In this document: positions 1 through 6,305 of the stretch, piece after piece | How the letters are laid out: every line of letters begins with the position of its first letter | Numbering within the stretch: the stretch's first letter is position 1 | DNA from: CAMCXT01 sp046302715 | GTDB lineage: Bacteria > Bacteroidota > Bacteroidia > M30B66 | Direction of reading: 5' to 3' | NCBI GenBank assembly: GCA_046302715.1 | Contig: JBKCHQ010000053.1 | Coordinates: forward strand, 1 to 6,766 | Length of the DNA stretch: 6,766 nucleotides | Program-made: the position numbers and the translations under genes | The notes under the pieces: generated by a model | Database searches by the model: none | What the model was told of the DNA's origin: nothing | Seen by the model: the letters and a program-made list of their open reading frames with translations, nothing else

Positions 1-665
1 TACAGCTAAATTACTTGAAGGCGCTGTTTGAAACGGGTAGGCCGGTGGTGCTTGTTTTGGTCGAAAACCGTCCGCGTATCGTGAGTGCAGTAGCCGATCG
101 ATGCGCCGCGGTAATTATGGCATACCAGCCCGGCGATGCTGGCGGCGATGCTTTAGCGAATATTCTCTCAGGAAAAGTGAATCCCAGCGGACGCTTGCCA
201 ATTACATACCCACGGCATACAGGCAGTTTATTGTGGTACGACCACAAATACACCGAAACGCTTGATCAAAAATTTGGCAACACTGCCTTTAACCCGCAAT
301 GGGAATTTGGACACGGCCTCTCCTATTCTAATGTAAAGTACTCCGATTTGCGAATTTCGGCCGACAGCTTCAGCGGCAATGATTCAGTTTCGGTTAGCGT
401 TCGGTTGAGCAACCTCTCTTCACGTGCCGTTAAAGAATCGGTGCTGCTGTTTGTGCGCGATCATTACGCCTCTGTAACACCGGCGGTGAAGCGTTTGCGC
501 GATTTTACAAAAGTAGAATTGGCGGCGGGCGAAAGTCGTGAGGTTTCGTTTGTTATTAAAGCAAAAACCTTGAGTTTTATAGCCGAAGATTTAATATCGC
601 GTACCGAACCCGGTGCTTTCGATGTTTCGATTGGAAATTTGAAGTTAACCCTAAACTACCGATAA
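1..665 (+). CDS. Glycoside hydrolase family 3 enzyme (beta-glucosidase-like), C-terminal part, cut by left edge
   Basis: GH3 enzymes remove terminal beta-linked sugars, usually glucose, from oligosaccharides. The reading frame is open to the left edge (first whole codon at 3), so a TTG at 15 is internal and not a start. About 220 residues are visible. The first part is the end of the GH3 C-terminal sandwich domain: TGRPVVLVLVENRP, then PGDAGGDALANILSG and NPSGRLPITYPR (about 129-218), which match the family's PGxxGG...NPSGKLPxTFPR signature. EFGHGLSYS (about 303-329) is the usual FGYGLSYT motif. From about 340 to the stop is a fibronectin-III-like domain (VKESVLLFVRDHYASVTPAVKRL, read as two adjoining motifs), the normal last domain of BglX-type enzymes. 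The nucleophile Asp domain, the acid/base region and any signal peptide lie outside the window. The next gene starts 2 nt after the stop and encodes a GH16 protein, so a shared beta-glucan substrate is likely. Family assignment is firm; exact specificity cannot be read from this end. Confidence 0.93.
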   Translation, partial: QLNYLKALFETGRPVVLVLVENRPRIVSAVADRCAAVIMAYQPGDAGGDALANILSGKVNPSGRLPITYPRHTGSLLWYDHKYTETLDQKFGNTAFNPQWEFGHGLSYSNVKYSDLRISADSFSGNDSVSVSVRLSNLSSRAVKESVLLFVRDHYASVTPAVKRLRDFTKVELAAGESREVSFVIKAKTLSFIAEDLISRTEPGAFDVSIGNLKLTLNYR

Positions 666-667
666 AC

Positions 668-1498
668 ATGAGCAGACTGATTTTTCTTATAATCATGGCT
701 ATTGCAGGTGTTTTATCCTCCTGTAAGCAATCGGATCCCGAAGATGTATTGGCTCGTACCGAAAACGAAGTTACTTTCTCGGGCCGTAAATGGGATATTA
801 AATCGGGCTACAACGGACCAGGACCAAATACCTTTTCGAATGCTTACGAAAATGTTTGGGTGGATGAAAAAGGCTATTTGCACATGGCGATTACCAAGCA
901 CGATGACGGCAACTGGTATTCATCGGAGGTGATTTCGCAGGAAAATATGGGGTATGGCACGTATGCATTTACCATACAAGGCAATCCGCTTGAGTTTGCC
1001 AGCAATGTGGTATTGGGATTGTTTACCTGGGACAACAATACATTTTATGAAGAGGCGAACAGCGAGGTGGACATTGAATTTTCTAAATGGGGCGATGCGG
1101 CCGATAAGTTTCCATTGACGACCTCGGTGCAACCTGTCTTTTTCGGCACTTATTATGCCGAACGCAGCAAGCAGCATTTAATTGATTCAACCTTATTGGA
1201 AGGCGTAAGCACGCATATTTTTACGTGGACTGATACGCTCATAACCTGGAAAAGCTTCAGGGGCGAGGATTTTAGAAATGCAGAGCCCTTTGCCGAATGG
1301 AGTTTTGGATTAGACAATCCGCCGCGCCGAAAAGAAGAGAACGGAAATCAATCGCAACCGGTCGTTATTCCTGCTCCAGGCGCAACCACCAATGCCCGCA
1401 TTAACTTTTGGACCTTGCGTAATATAGGAGATGGTCCATCAGATGGACGCAAGCATGAAATAGTAATTCGGGATTTTGAGTATCTGCCATTGGAGTAG
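668..1498 (+). CDS. GH16-family glycoside hydrolase, lipoprotein
   Basis: Predicted endo-acting beta-glycanase of family 16 (laminarinase/lichenase clan), 276 residues. A signal peptide with lipobox LSSC puts the lipidated Cys at residue 19, so the mature protein should be anchored in a membrane, possibly on the cell surface. The GH16 catalytic motif is visible as E133-V-D135-I-E137-F, giving nucleophile E133, helper D135 and acid/base E137. This is the non-bulged ExDxE form seen in lichenases and xyloglucan-active enzymes. Supporting sheet motifs are MGYGTYAF (94-101), VVLGLFTW (114-121), HIFTWTDTLITWKSF (183-197) and ARINFWTL (243-250). The stretch SEVDIEFSKWG resembles a group of GH16-like proteins I know only as uncharacterised. 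The ATG lies 2 nt after the GH3 stop, so the genes are almost certainly co-transcribed; no purine-rich ribosome site is evident. The substrate (mixed-linkage glucan, laminarin or xyloglucan) is inference from the partner gene and motif type. Confidence 0.88.
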   Translation: MSRLIFLIIMAIAGVLSSCKQSDPEDVLARTENEVTFSGRKWDIKSGYNGPGPNTFSNAYENVWVDEKGYLHMAITKHDDGNWYSSEVISQENMGYGTYAFTIQGNPLEFASNVVLGLFTWDNNTFYEEANSEVDIEFSKWGDAADKFPLTTSVQPVFFGTYYAERSKQHLIDSTLLEGVSTHIFTWTDTLITWKSFRGEDFRNAEPFAEWSFGLDNPPRRKEENGNQSQPVVIPAPGATTNARINFWTLRNIGDGPSDGRKHEIVIRDFEYLPLE

Positions 1499-1608
1499 TC
1501 AGGTGCGCACGCAAAATATACTTACTCCTGCAAATAATATTTCTGCTAATGTTCTGCGAGCCAAAACATTTAGATGAACTGTCTTCAAAACAAATCGTGC
1601 TTTAATAT
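1499..1608. other. Convergent intergenic gap without a recognisable gene
   Basis: This 110-nt stretch separates the 3' ends of the GH16 gene (+) and the lipid kinase gene (-). It must hold whatever ends transcription of both, but I found no GC-rich hairpin followed by a T-run on either strand. The only symmetric element noticed is the 8-base palindrome GTGCGCAC at 1503-1510, which has no loop and no T-tract. The rest is AT-rich without an obvious small gene. Confidence 0.5.
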
Positions 1609-2529
1609 TTATCCCACCAACACCTCCACCGCCGAAGGTAAAACGCTAAATTCTACCACTCCGGTTTCGAGCAATTCGCCATCGGCCTGAATGGCCACCT
1701 TAGCATGTGGAATAATATGCAGCGTGCGAGCTTTGTATATGCTAACTTCCTTGAAATGCTTGAATGTTCCTGCAAAGATGCGGTGAACGTTGAGCAGCAC
1801 TTTTAATCGTGATATCTTTCCCACACAGGTAATGTGGAAATATCCATCGGTGGGATTGGCATCGGGCGCCAGGCGCATTCCATTGCCCGCATGGGTGCCA
1901 TTTCCTGCAAGGACTGTAAACAAGGTTAATCGAAATGGTTCGCCGCCGTCAATTCGAAGCGTGCAATCGACTTCACGGTAGTGAAATAAGGTCGATACCA
2001 AAGCAAAGAGGTAGGTGGTCAATCCCGAATACCCTTTCTTTTTTAATTCGTTAGCCTTAGCCGCCACCTGCGCATCGAAACCCAAGCCGGCCACATTAAT
2101 AAAATAACGTAAAGGCTTATTGTCTCTGATGATTTGCCCCACATCGAAACGACTAAATTTCATAGTGTCCAGCAGTTGGGCAAAGTGCAGTGGATCTGAT
2201 GGCACATTAGTGATGCGTGCAAAATCGTTGCCCGTTCCTACAGGAAAAATGGCCAATTTATACCTTTCAACGTTATAATGAGGATGCGATAACATACCAT
2301 TAAGCACATCGTAAACACTGCCATCGCCTCCGGCCACCAGCAGCCGTGTACAGCCCTCATCCATGCATTGACGTGCACAAGCTTCTCCGCCTCCCGGACC
2401 TTTTGTTTCATAAATGGCATAGGTAATTTTCAATTCATCGAGTCGTGCAAAAAGCCTATGTGCAATTTTAGCCGCCTTGCCGCCTTTGGCGTAAGGATTC
2501 AATATTATAGCCCATACTTGATTTTGCAT
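1609..2529 (-). CDS. Diacylglycerol kinase family lipid kinase (DgkB/YegS-like)
   Basis: Predicted soluble ATP-dependent lipid kinase that phosphorylates diacylglycerol or a related lipid, feeding phosphatidic acid back into phospholipid synthesis. The 306 residues are the usual length for the bacterial family. Family motifs appear in order: nucleotide-binding N-terminal lobe beginning AIILNPYAKGG (7-17); GGDGSVYDVLNG (67-78), the glycine-rich ATP loop, usually GGDGTxxEVxNG; FPVGTGNDFAR (95-105); INVAGLGFDA (144-153); AGNGMRLAPDANPTDG (214-229); and IQADGE (280-285) near the end. Ser replaces the common Thr and Asp the common Glu in the first loop, both conservative changes. There is no signal peptide or membrane segment. 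The gene stands alone, divergent from the zinc peptidase gene and convergent with the GH16 gene, so genomic context gives no further hint. Lipid specificity (diacylglycerol, sphingosine-type base or other) cannot be decided from sequence; Bacteroidota make sphingolipids, so a sphingoid substrate is possible. Confidence 0.93.
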   Translation of the reverse strand: MQNQVWAIILNPYAKGGKAAKIAHRLFARLDELKITYAIYETKGPGGGEACARQCMDEGCTRLLVAGGDGSVYDVLNGMLSHPHYNVERYKLAIFPVGTGNDFARITNVPSDPLHFAQLLDTMKFSRFDVGQIIRDNKPLRYFINVAGLGFDAQVAAKANELKKKGYSGLTTYLFALVSTLFHYREVDCTLRIDGGEPFRLTLFTVLAGNGTHAGNGMRLAPDANPTDGYFHITCVGKISRLKVLLNVHRIFAGTFKHFKEVSIYKARTLHIIPHAKVAIQADGELLETGVVEFSVLPSAVEVLVG

Positions 2530-2681
2530 GGTTTAAACATACCAAAAACACAAAAGCCCTGCACGAAAACTTCTGCGAAACTCATTTTTGTAAAAATTTG
2601 TCATAGTTTCTGCCAATTATTACCGAATTTTAGTTAGGGAACGTTATTTGAAACGCACCTCACAACTCAAAAAGTATCAAA
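2530..2681. promoter_or_regulatory. Divergent promoter region for lipid kinase (-) and zinc peptidase (+)
   Basis: Because the two flanking genes point away from each other, promoters for both should lie in these 152 nt. The region is AT-rich. On the - strand, TGTTTTTG (2550 to 2543) is one base from the Bacteroidota -7 consensus TAnnTTTG, but its -33 partner is poor and the leader would be only a few bases. On the + strand, TTATTTG (2644-2650) partly matches, leaving a leader of about 25 nt. Neither is convincing. The peptidase start is preceded by an A-rich tract, typical of Bacteroidota, rather than a Shine-Dalgarno sequence. No riboswitch-like structure was recognised. Confidence 0.45.
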
Positions 2682-3365
2682 ATGCCTGGAATTTATTTAA
2701 TCATGATTTTGGTGATGGCCGCCAGTTGGTTTGTGTCGTACCGTTTAAAAAGTAAGTTTAAACAATACAGCGAAATTGGCTTGTCGGCCGGCATGAACGG
2801 ACGTGAGGTAGCCGAAAAGATGCTGCACGACAATGGAATTTACGATGTAAAGGTTATTTCCGTGGAGGGCTTTCTGAGCGATCATTACAATCCGCTCGAA
2901 AAAACGGTCAATTTAAGCCCCGAAGTATACAATACCCGTAGTGTGGCCGCTGCTGCAGTTGCTGCCCACGAATGTGGCCATGCAGTGCAACATGCACGCG
3001 CCTACGCTTGGCTCAACATGCGTTCGGCTCTGGTTCCCATGGTGCAATTTTCGAGTTCTATCGTCCAATGGATTTTACTAGCGGGGGTGCTTTTGCTACA
3101 AACTTTTCCCGCTTTATTAATGATTGGGGTTGGGCTGTTTGCTCTAACGACCTTGTTTAGTCTTATAACCCTTCCTGTAGAATTTGACGCATCGCGACGT
3201 GCACTTAAGTGGATGGACAGTACAGGATTGACCTACGGGCAGGAACACGACAAAGCCAAAGACGCGCTCAATTGGGCAGCTATGACGTATGTAGTTGCTG
3301 CAATTGGTTCTGTTGCCACACTTTTATACTACGTTTCGCTTCTTTCGGGCCGCCGCGACGATTAA
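2682..3365 (+). CDS. YugP-family membrane zinc metallopeptidase
   Basis: Predicted integral membrane zinc endopeptidase of the neutral zinc metallopeptidase family 2 (YugP type, Pfam Zn_peptidase_2), 227 residues, the normal family length. The N-terminal hydrophobic segment (about 2-19) is a membrane anchor. The zinc-binding helix carries HECGH (96-100): H96 and H100 as ligands, E97 as catalytic base. Preceding it are family-typical stretches, SVEGFLSDHYNPLEKTVNLS (60-79) and the Ala-rich helix AAAAVAAHECGHAVQHA. LPVEFDASRRA (164-174) supplies the probable third zinc ligand, E167. Hydrophobic segments at about 126-162 and 201-222 add further membrane passes. The physiological substrate of YugP proteins is not known to me. 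The gene is not linked to the neighbours by function; its stop codon overlaps the stop of the convergent lipoprotein gene by 4 nt. Confidence 0.93.
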   Translation: MPGIYLIMILVMAASWFVSYRLKSKFKQYSEIGLSAGMNGREVAEKMLHDNGIYDVKVISVEGFLSDHYNPLEKTVNLSPEVYNTRSVAAAAVAAHECGHAVQHARAYAWLNMRSALVPMVQFSSSIVQWILLAGVLLLQTFPALLMIGVGLFALTTLFSLITLPVEFDASRRALKWMDSTGLTYGQEHDKAKDALNWAAMTYVVAAIGSVATLLYYVSLLSGRRDD

Positions 3366-4408
3366 TAAAAGAAAAATCCTCCCGGAATAATCCCCGCATC
3401 CCACTCGCGCATTAACGATCCATCTGCCTTATAGCGCAACACTTTTCCCTGCTGAACATAATCGCGGGCATCGCTGAGCCAGATGCTTTCGTCATTGGGA
3501 TGAACCGCCAGTCCATAAAATATGCGGCTGCCTTGTGCAATGAATGAACTTGATGGTAATGCAGCATCGGTAATATTCATGCGTTGTAAGCCTTTGTTCA
3601 AAAAATAAAGGCGATCGCCCGCTGCATTAATGCGCAATTTCGACGGATGGTCGGTTGCGTTTGGAAATGAGAATTGTTGCAAAACTGTGTTTGTTGAGGC
3701 ATCAATACACCATAAGCTACCGCCACTTTCTTGCGGAGGAATTTCGCCTTCGCAAAGCACCCAAATGCGGCCCAGTTTATCGCTGCGAATACTGCGCGGC
3801 TTGATGCCCATGGCAATAGAATCTTCAATTTGATCGGTGGCCGCATTGATTTTATAGACTTGATTGCCGCCCGTATTGCATACCCAAACGAATCCGTTCA
3901 GTAGCACCATTTCTTCGGTCCATCCCTGCGTTTGGATGCTATTAACGACATTGCAGGTTGCGGTATCAATGCAGTGAATGCTGCCCGAATATAAGTCGCT
4001 GACATAGGCTTTACCTGAGCCGGTATTTACAATGTAACGTGGCGACTGCAAACCGTTGATGGCTCCCTTACTCTGGGCGGTTTTCGGATCGATGCGTTCG
4101 ATGCGCTGCGAATTATTCACCACCAACCAGAGCTCATTGTTAATTAGTGCCGCCGATTGCAATACATCGCCTATGGGTCGGTTGTTAGCCGCCGAAAAAA
4201 CGTCGCTTTGTATCGCATTCGTATTGAGGTTTATTAAGCTTAAAGAGGCATTTCCCCATTGAAAATTGCCTTCGTTGAGCACAAATACCGCATGGTCTTT
4301 TTCGGCCGGTAGCTCCGGTTCGGGCTCGGGCTCGTCTTTTTTACAGGCCGAAAATGCCAGCAAGACCAAGAGGCCAACTACCAGGTAACGATGCAGCTTG
4401 TTCGCCAT
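3362..4408 (-). CDS. Surface-type beta-propeller lipoprotein, YncE/DUF5074-like (BtuG-like candidate)
   Basis: 348-residue lipoprotein, last gene of the - strand operon. The signal peptide has a basic start (K4, H6, R7), a hydrophobic core and lipobox FSAC with Cys at 22. CKKDEPEPE follows directly, a Lys-plus-acidic stretch of the kind that serves as a surface-export signal for Bacteroidota lipoproteins; the EPEPEPE run acts as a linker. The mature domain begins VFVLNEGNFQWGNASLSLIN (41-60), a hallmark of DUF5074/YncE-like propellers, followed by repeated four-strand blades such as NNELWLVVNNSQRIERID, YVSDLYSGSIHCID, FVWVCNTGGNQVYKIN, RIWVLCEG, RLYFLNKGLQRMNI and IWLSDARDYVQQGKVLRY; it ends IPGGFFFY. 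Seven blades are plausible but I did not resolve each. In Bacteroides, BtuG is a surface propeller lipoprotein that binds cobamides and caps BtuB. The receptor and DUF4465 neighbours make a BtuG-like role likely here, but that is inference. The ATG at 4408 lies inside the upstream gene (31-nt overlap). Confidence 0.85.
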   Translation of the reverse strand: MANKLHRYLVVGLLVLLAFSACKKDEPEPEPELPAEKDHAVFVLNEGNFQWGNASLSLINLNTNAIQSDVFSAANNRPIGDVLQSAALINNELWLVVNNSQRIERIDPKTAQSKGAINGLQSPRYIVNTGSGKAYVSDLYSGSIHCIDTATCNVVNSIQTQGWTEEMVLLNGFVWVCNTGGNQVYKINAATDQIEDSIAMGIKPRSIRSDKLGRIWVLCEGEIPPQESGGSLWCIDASTNTVLQQFSFPNATDHPSKLRINAAGDRLYFLNKGLQRMNITDAALPSSSFIAQGSRIFYGLAVHPNDESIWLSDARDYVQQGKVLRYKADGSLMREWDAGIIPGGFFFY

Positions 4409-5349
4409 GTTGCTGATTGCGAATTAAGTTCAAGGGTATAAAATCCGGCCGATAGCCCTGATAAATCAATAGAACCATCCGATGCTATACTTTTTATAAC
4501 CTGTTTGCCATCCAGTGATGTGAAGCGAAATTCAGCCGCAGAATTTTCGTAATTCTTGATCCACACTTTACCGGATGCTGGTTGAGGATAGAGCTTCACT
4601 TCTGCGTGCTTATTTTCGTCAATGCCTGCTGGGACGAAATGGATCGCACCCACTGCATCGAGATCGAAACCGCCTGAAGGGAAAGGCGTTGGCCAGGGAT
4701 CGGCCACCTTGCGACCCAGCACATCGCGCGAGCAAAAGCGCGGATCCATGCTGCCTACCACATCCACTATGCGAATAAAACGGATGTTTTCTAAATCAAT
4801 TCCTGCAGAATCCTGCAATTCGGACAGGTCGAAAGGCGTTCCGTAAAACAGGGGATACTTGCCCGCCAGATTGTGGATCTGCTCCGGGTTGGTATAGCCA
4901 AACGCCGAGGTTCCATTAACCGTATCGGTTTCGGAATAGGCCGGGAAACGCACAAAACGCTCGCCATCGCTGCTTACTTCAACAAAGGCCAGCTCGAGAA
5001 AATCGCCATCGAAACTGTTTTCGAATACGGCAAAGTCGTACCCCGCTCCGTTGCGAACAGTGCCACCAAACTGCAATGTCGCCGAACCACCATCACCCAG
5101 ACTAATCATTGGATTATCGCCTGCACGCCCCAAGGCGTATTCGTCAATTCCCGACCAGACCAGGCCCAACGAATCGACTCCCATTTGCTGCATGCCGCGC
5201 ACCACGCCTACATCCGATGCCCAGGCGGTAAAGGCCGAACTGTCTTTGTGCATGGCAATACAGCCCGGCTCGCCCAAAGCAGGATGATACTGCGCCTGCA
5301 AAGAAAAGTGCAGCGAAGTCAACAGGAGGAATGTCAAAATCCGCATCAA
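4378..5349 (-). CDS. T9SS-exported surface protein of an unnamed family, in receptor operon
   Basis: 323 residues. Sec signal peptide MMRILTFLLLTSLHFSLQA, probable cleavage after A19. The central region (about 20-240) is rich in beta strands: SGIDEYALGRAGD (66-78), MISLGDGGSATLQFGG (81-96), DFAVFENSF (105-113), LELAFVEVSSDGERFVRFP (118-136), then GFDLDAVGAIH (227-237). These give the impression of a jelly-roll or carbohydrate-binding-like sandwich, with acidic loops that could bind a metal. I know similar proteins only as generic surface proteins beside Bacteroidota TonB receptors and assign no activity. The last ~72 residues are a type A T9SS sorting domain: VKLYPQPASGKVWI (251-264), FTSLDGKQV, IDLSGLSAGFYTLEL and a basic/hydrophobic end, so the protein should cross the outer membrane and be anchored or released. 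Its ATG overlaps the stop of the DUF4465 gene (ATGA), and its end overlaps the lipoprotein start, so translation is probably coupled. It may be a further ligand-capture component. Confidence 0.82.
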   Translation of the reverse strand: MMRILTFLLLTSLHFSLQAQYHPALGEPGCIAMHKDSSAFTAWASDVGVVRGMQQMGVDSLGLVWSGIDEYALGRAGDNPMISLGDGGSATLQFGGTVRNGAGYDFAVFENSFDGDFLELAFVEVSSDGERFVRFPAYSETDTVNGTSAFGYTNPEQIHNLAGKYPLFYGTPFDLSELQDSAGIDLENIRFIRIVDVVGSMDPRFCSRDVLGRKVADPWPTPFPSGGFDLDAVGAIHFVPAGIDENKHAEVKLYPQPASGKVWIKNYENSAAEFRFTSLDGKQVIKSIASDGSIDLSGLSAGFYTLELNSQSATWRTSCIVTW

Positions 5350-6305
5350 TGCGAAACTACAATGCGTGTTTGTTGACGTGTGCCGAATGAATTGCGACTC
5401 AAAAGTACATAAACCCCGTTTTCCCAGTTTCGGATATCAATACCTCCCGAAACCTTATCTTGACGGAAAACCAATTTGCCCAAGCTGTTGAACACCGCAC
5501 AATCCAAAATTTCTTCCTTGAAGAATATAGCGTGGCTTGCCGGATTGGGATACGCAATTGGCGCAGATTGAATGGTCGTCGCATGAATTCCCGCTGAACC
5601 GTTACTGATTTGCAGAGCATCCAAACAAAAATAGGAGGGGGTGTTGATGCCGAAATTGCCTACATCGCTCGACTCGAAGCGATACGTTACGCTATCAACA
5701 TTTCCCAACGTGATAAGTGACGCGCCTGTCCAATCGCGCACAATATAATCCTCAAAGTTATAGTCGGAGCGAAAATCGGCCAGGTAAAAGATTACCGAGT
5801 CGGGCTTCTCGCTGCCCTGCAAAAATCCTTTGAAAATGATACGGAAGTAGTCGGGATCATTGCCGCTAAGTCCGCCAAATTTCTTCGAAAAGGCATCCCC
5901 ATCGCGCATGCTGTTGTAGGCGTAGGTATTGTTCGTAATGCGCATCGAATCAATAATTCCTGCTGATAGTGTGAAATAATGATTGCCATACGCCACGGCA
6001 TACTGCGCCGATTGCGCATATCCCGATCCGGACTTGGCCGAATACATGTTCCCAAAGCCCGATGTAACCGAATCGGTCATGTTGCTCAAGGCAAATCCGG
6101 TTAACCAATACCCGCCAAAACTGGTGTCCCAAACCGTTGGGAAAAAACAACTTTGCTCCGTTATGCCTGCGGCTGTGCCGTCGGAGCCGTTCCAATAGCT
6201 GTTTGACTCGGGCAATAGGCTGGATTCGAAATTAATAAGGGTTTGCGCCTTGCCGTGTAAAAATGCGCCAAATAAAAGTAACGTTCCAAGTACTGTTTTT
6301 TTCAT
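5346..6305 (-). CDS. DUF4465 domain protein with T9SS type A sorting domain (possible cobamide-binding surface protein)
   Basis: 319 residues. Signal peptide MKKTVLGTLLLFGAFLHGKA, cleavage probably after A20. The DUF4465 domain spans about 23-235 and shows its typical strings: SYWNGSDG (36-43), GGYWLTGFALSNMTD (64-78), MYSAKSGSGYAQSAQYAVAYG (87-107, read in two parts), NNTYAYNSMRDGDAFSKKFG (125-144), GNDPDYFRIIFKG (148-160), VIFYLADFR (171-179), DYIVRDW (186-192), ESSDVGNFGINTPSYFCLDAL (211-231). The C-terminus is a type A T9SS sorting domain: AYPNPASHAIFF (251-262), AVFNSLGKLVF (270-280), IDIRNWENGVYVLL, ending RIVVSH, so it is exported across the outer membrane by T9SS. DUF4465 genes are common next to BtuB-like receptors in Bacteroidota; from memory the Bacteroides cobamide-binding protein BtuH may belong here, which I cannot confirm. 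The ATG shares ATGA with the receptor stop. Family and export route are firm; ligand is inferred. Confidence 0.87.
   Translation of the reverse strand: MKKTVLGTLLLFGAFLHGKAQTLINFESSLLPESNSYWNGSDGTAAGITEQSCFFPTVWDTSFGGYWLTGFALSNMTDSVTSGFGNMYSAKSGSGYAQSAQYAVAYGNHYFTLSAGIIDSMRITNNTYAYNSMRDGDAFSKKFGGLSGNDPDYFRIIFKGFLQGSEKPDSVIFYLADFRSDYNFEDYIVRDWTGASLITLGNVDSVTYRFESSDVGNFGINTPSYFCLDALQISNGSAGIHATTIQSAPIAYPNPASHAIFFKEEILDCAVFNSLGKLVFRQDKVSGGIDIRNWENGVYVLLSRNSFGTRQQTRIVVSH

Noticed and set aside
668..1498. GH16 protein as a dead enzyme or pure binding protein
   Set aside because: The catalytic triad E133-x-D135-x-E137 is complete, so there is no sign of loss of activity.
1503..1510. Palindrome GTGCGCAC in the convergent gap
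   Set aside because: It has no loop and no following T-run, so it cannot serve as an intrinsic terminator; a single copy gives no support for a binding site.
2531..2538. Palindrome GTTTAAAC just upstream of the kinase start
   Set aside because: An 8-base palindrome in AT-rich DNA is expected by chance and matches no operator I know.
2368..2637. An 89-codon + strand open frame crossing the start of the lipid kinase gene
   Set aside because: It is antisense to the kinase N-terminus and has no recognisable feature; its extension into the divergent region comes only from a lack of stops.
2530..2681. Cobalamin riboswitch or other structured leader
   Set aside because: The region is short, AT-rich and flanked by genes unrelated to cobamide uptake, and no B12-box-like sequence was seen. 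The leader of the receptor operon should be right of 6766.
4873..5376. A 167-codon open frame on the + strand
   Set aside because: It lies fully antisense to the T9SS surface protein and the end of the DUF4465 gene, has no recognisable domain and an implausible composition; it is a shadow of the coding strand.
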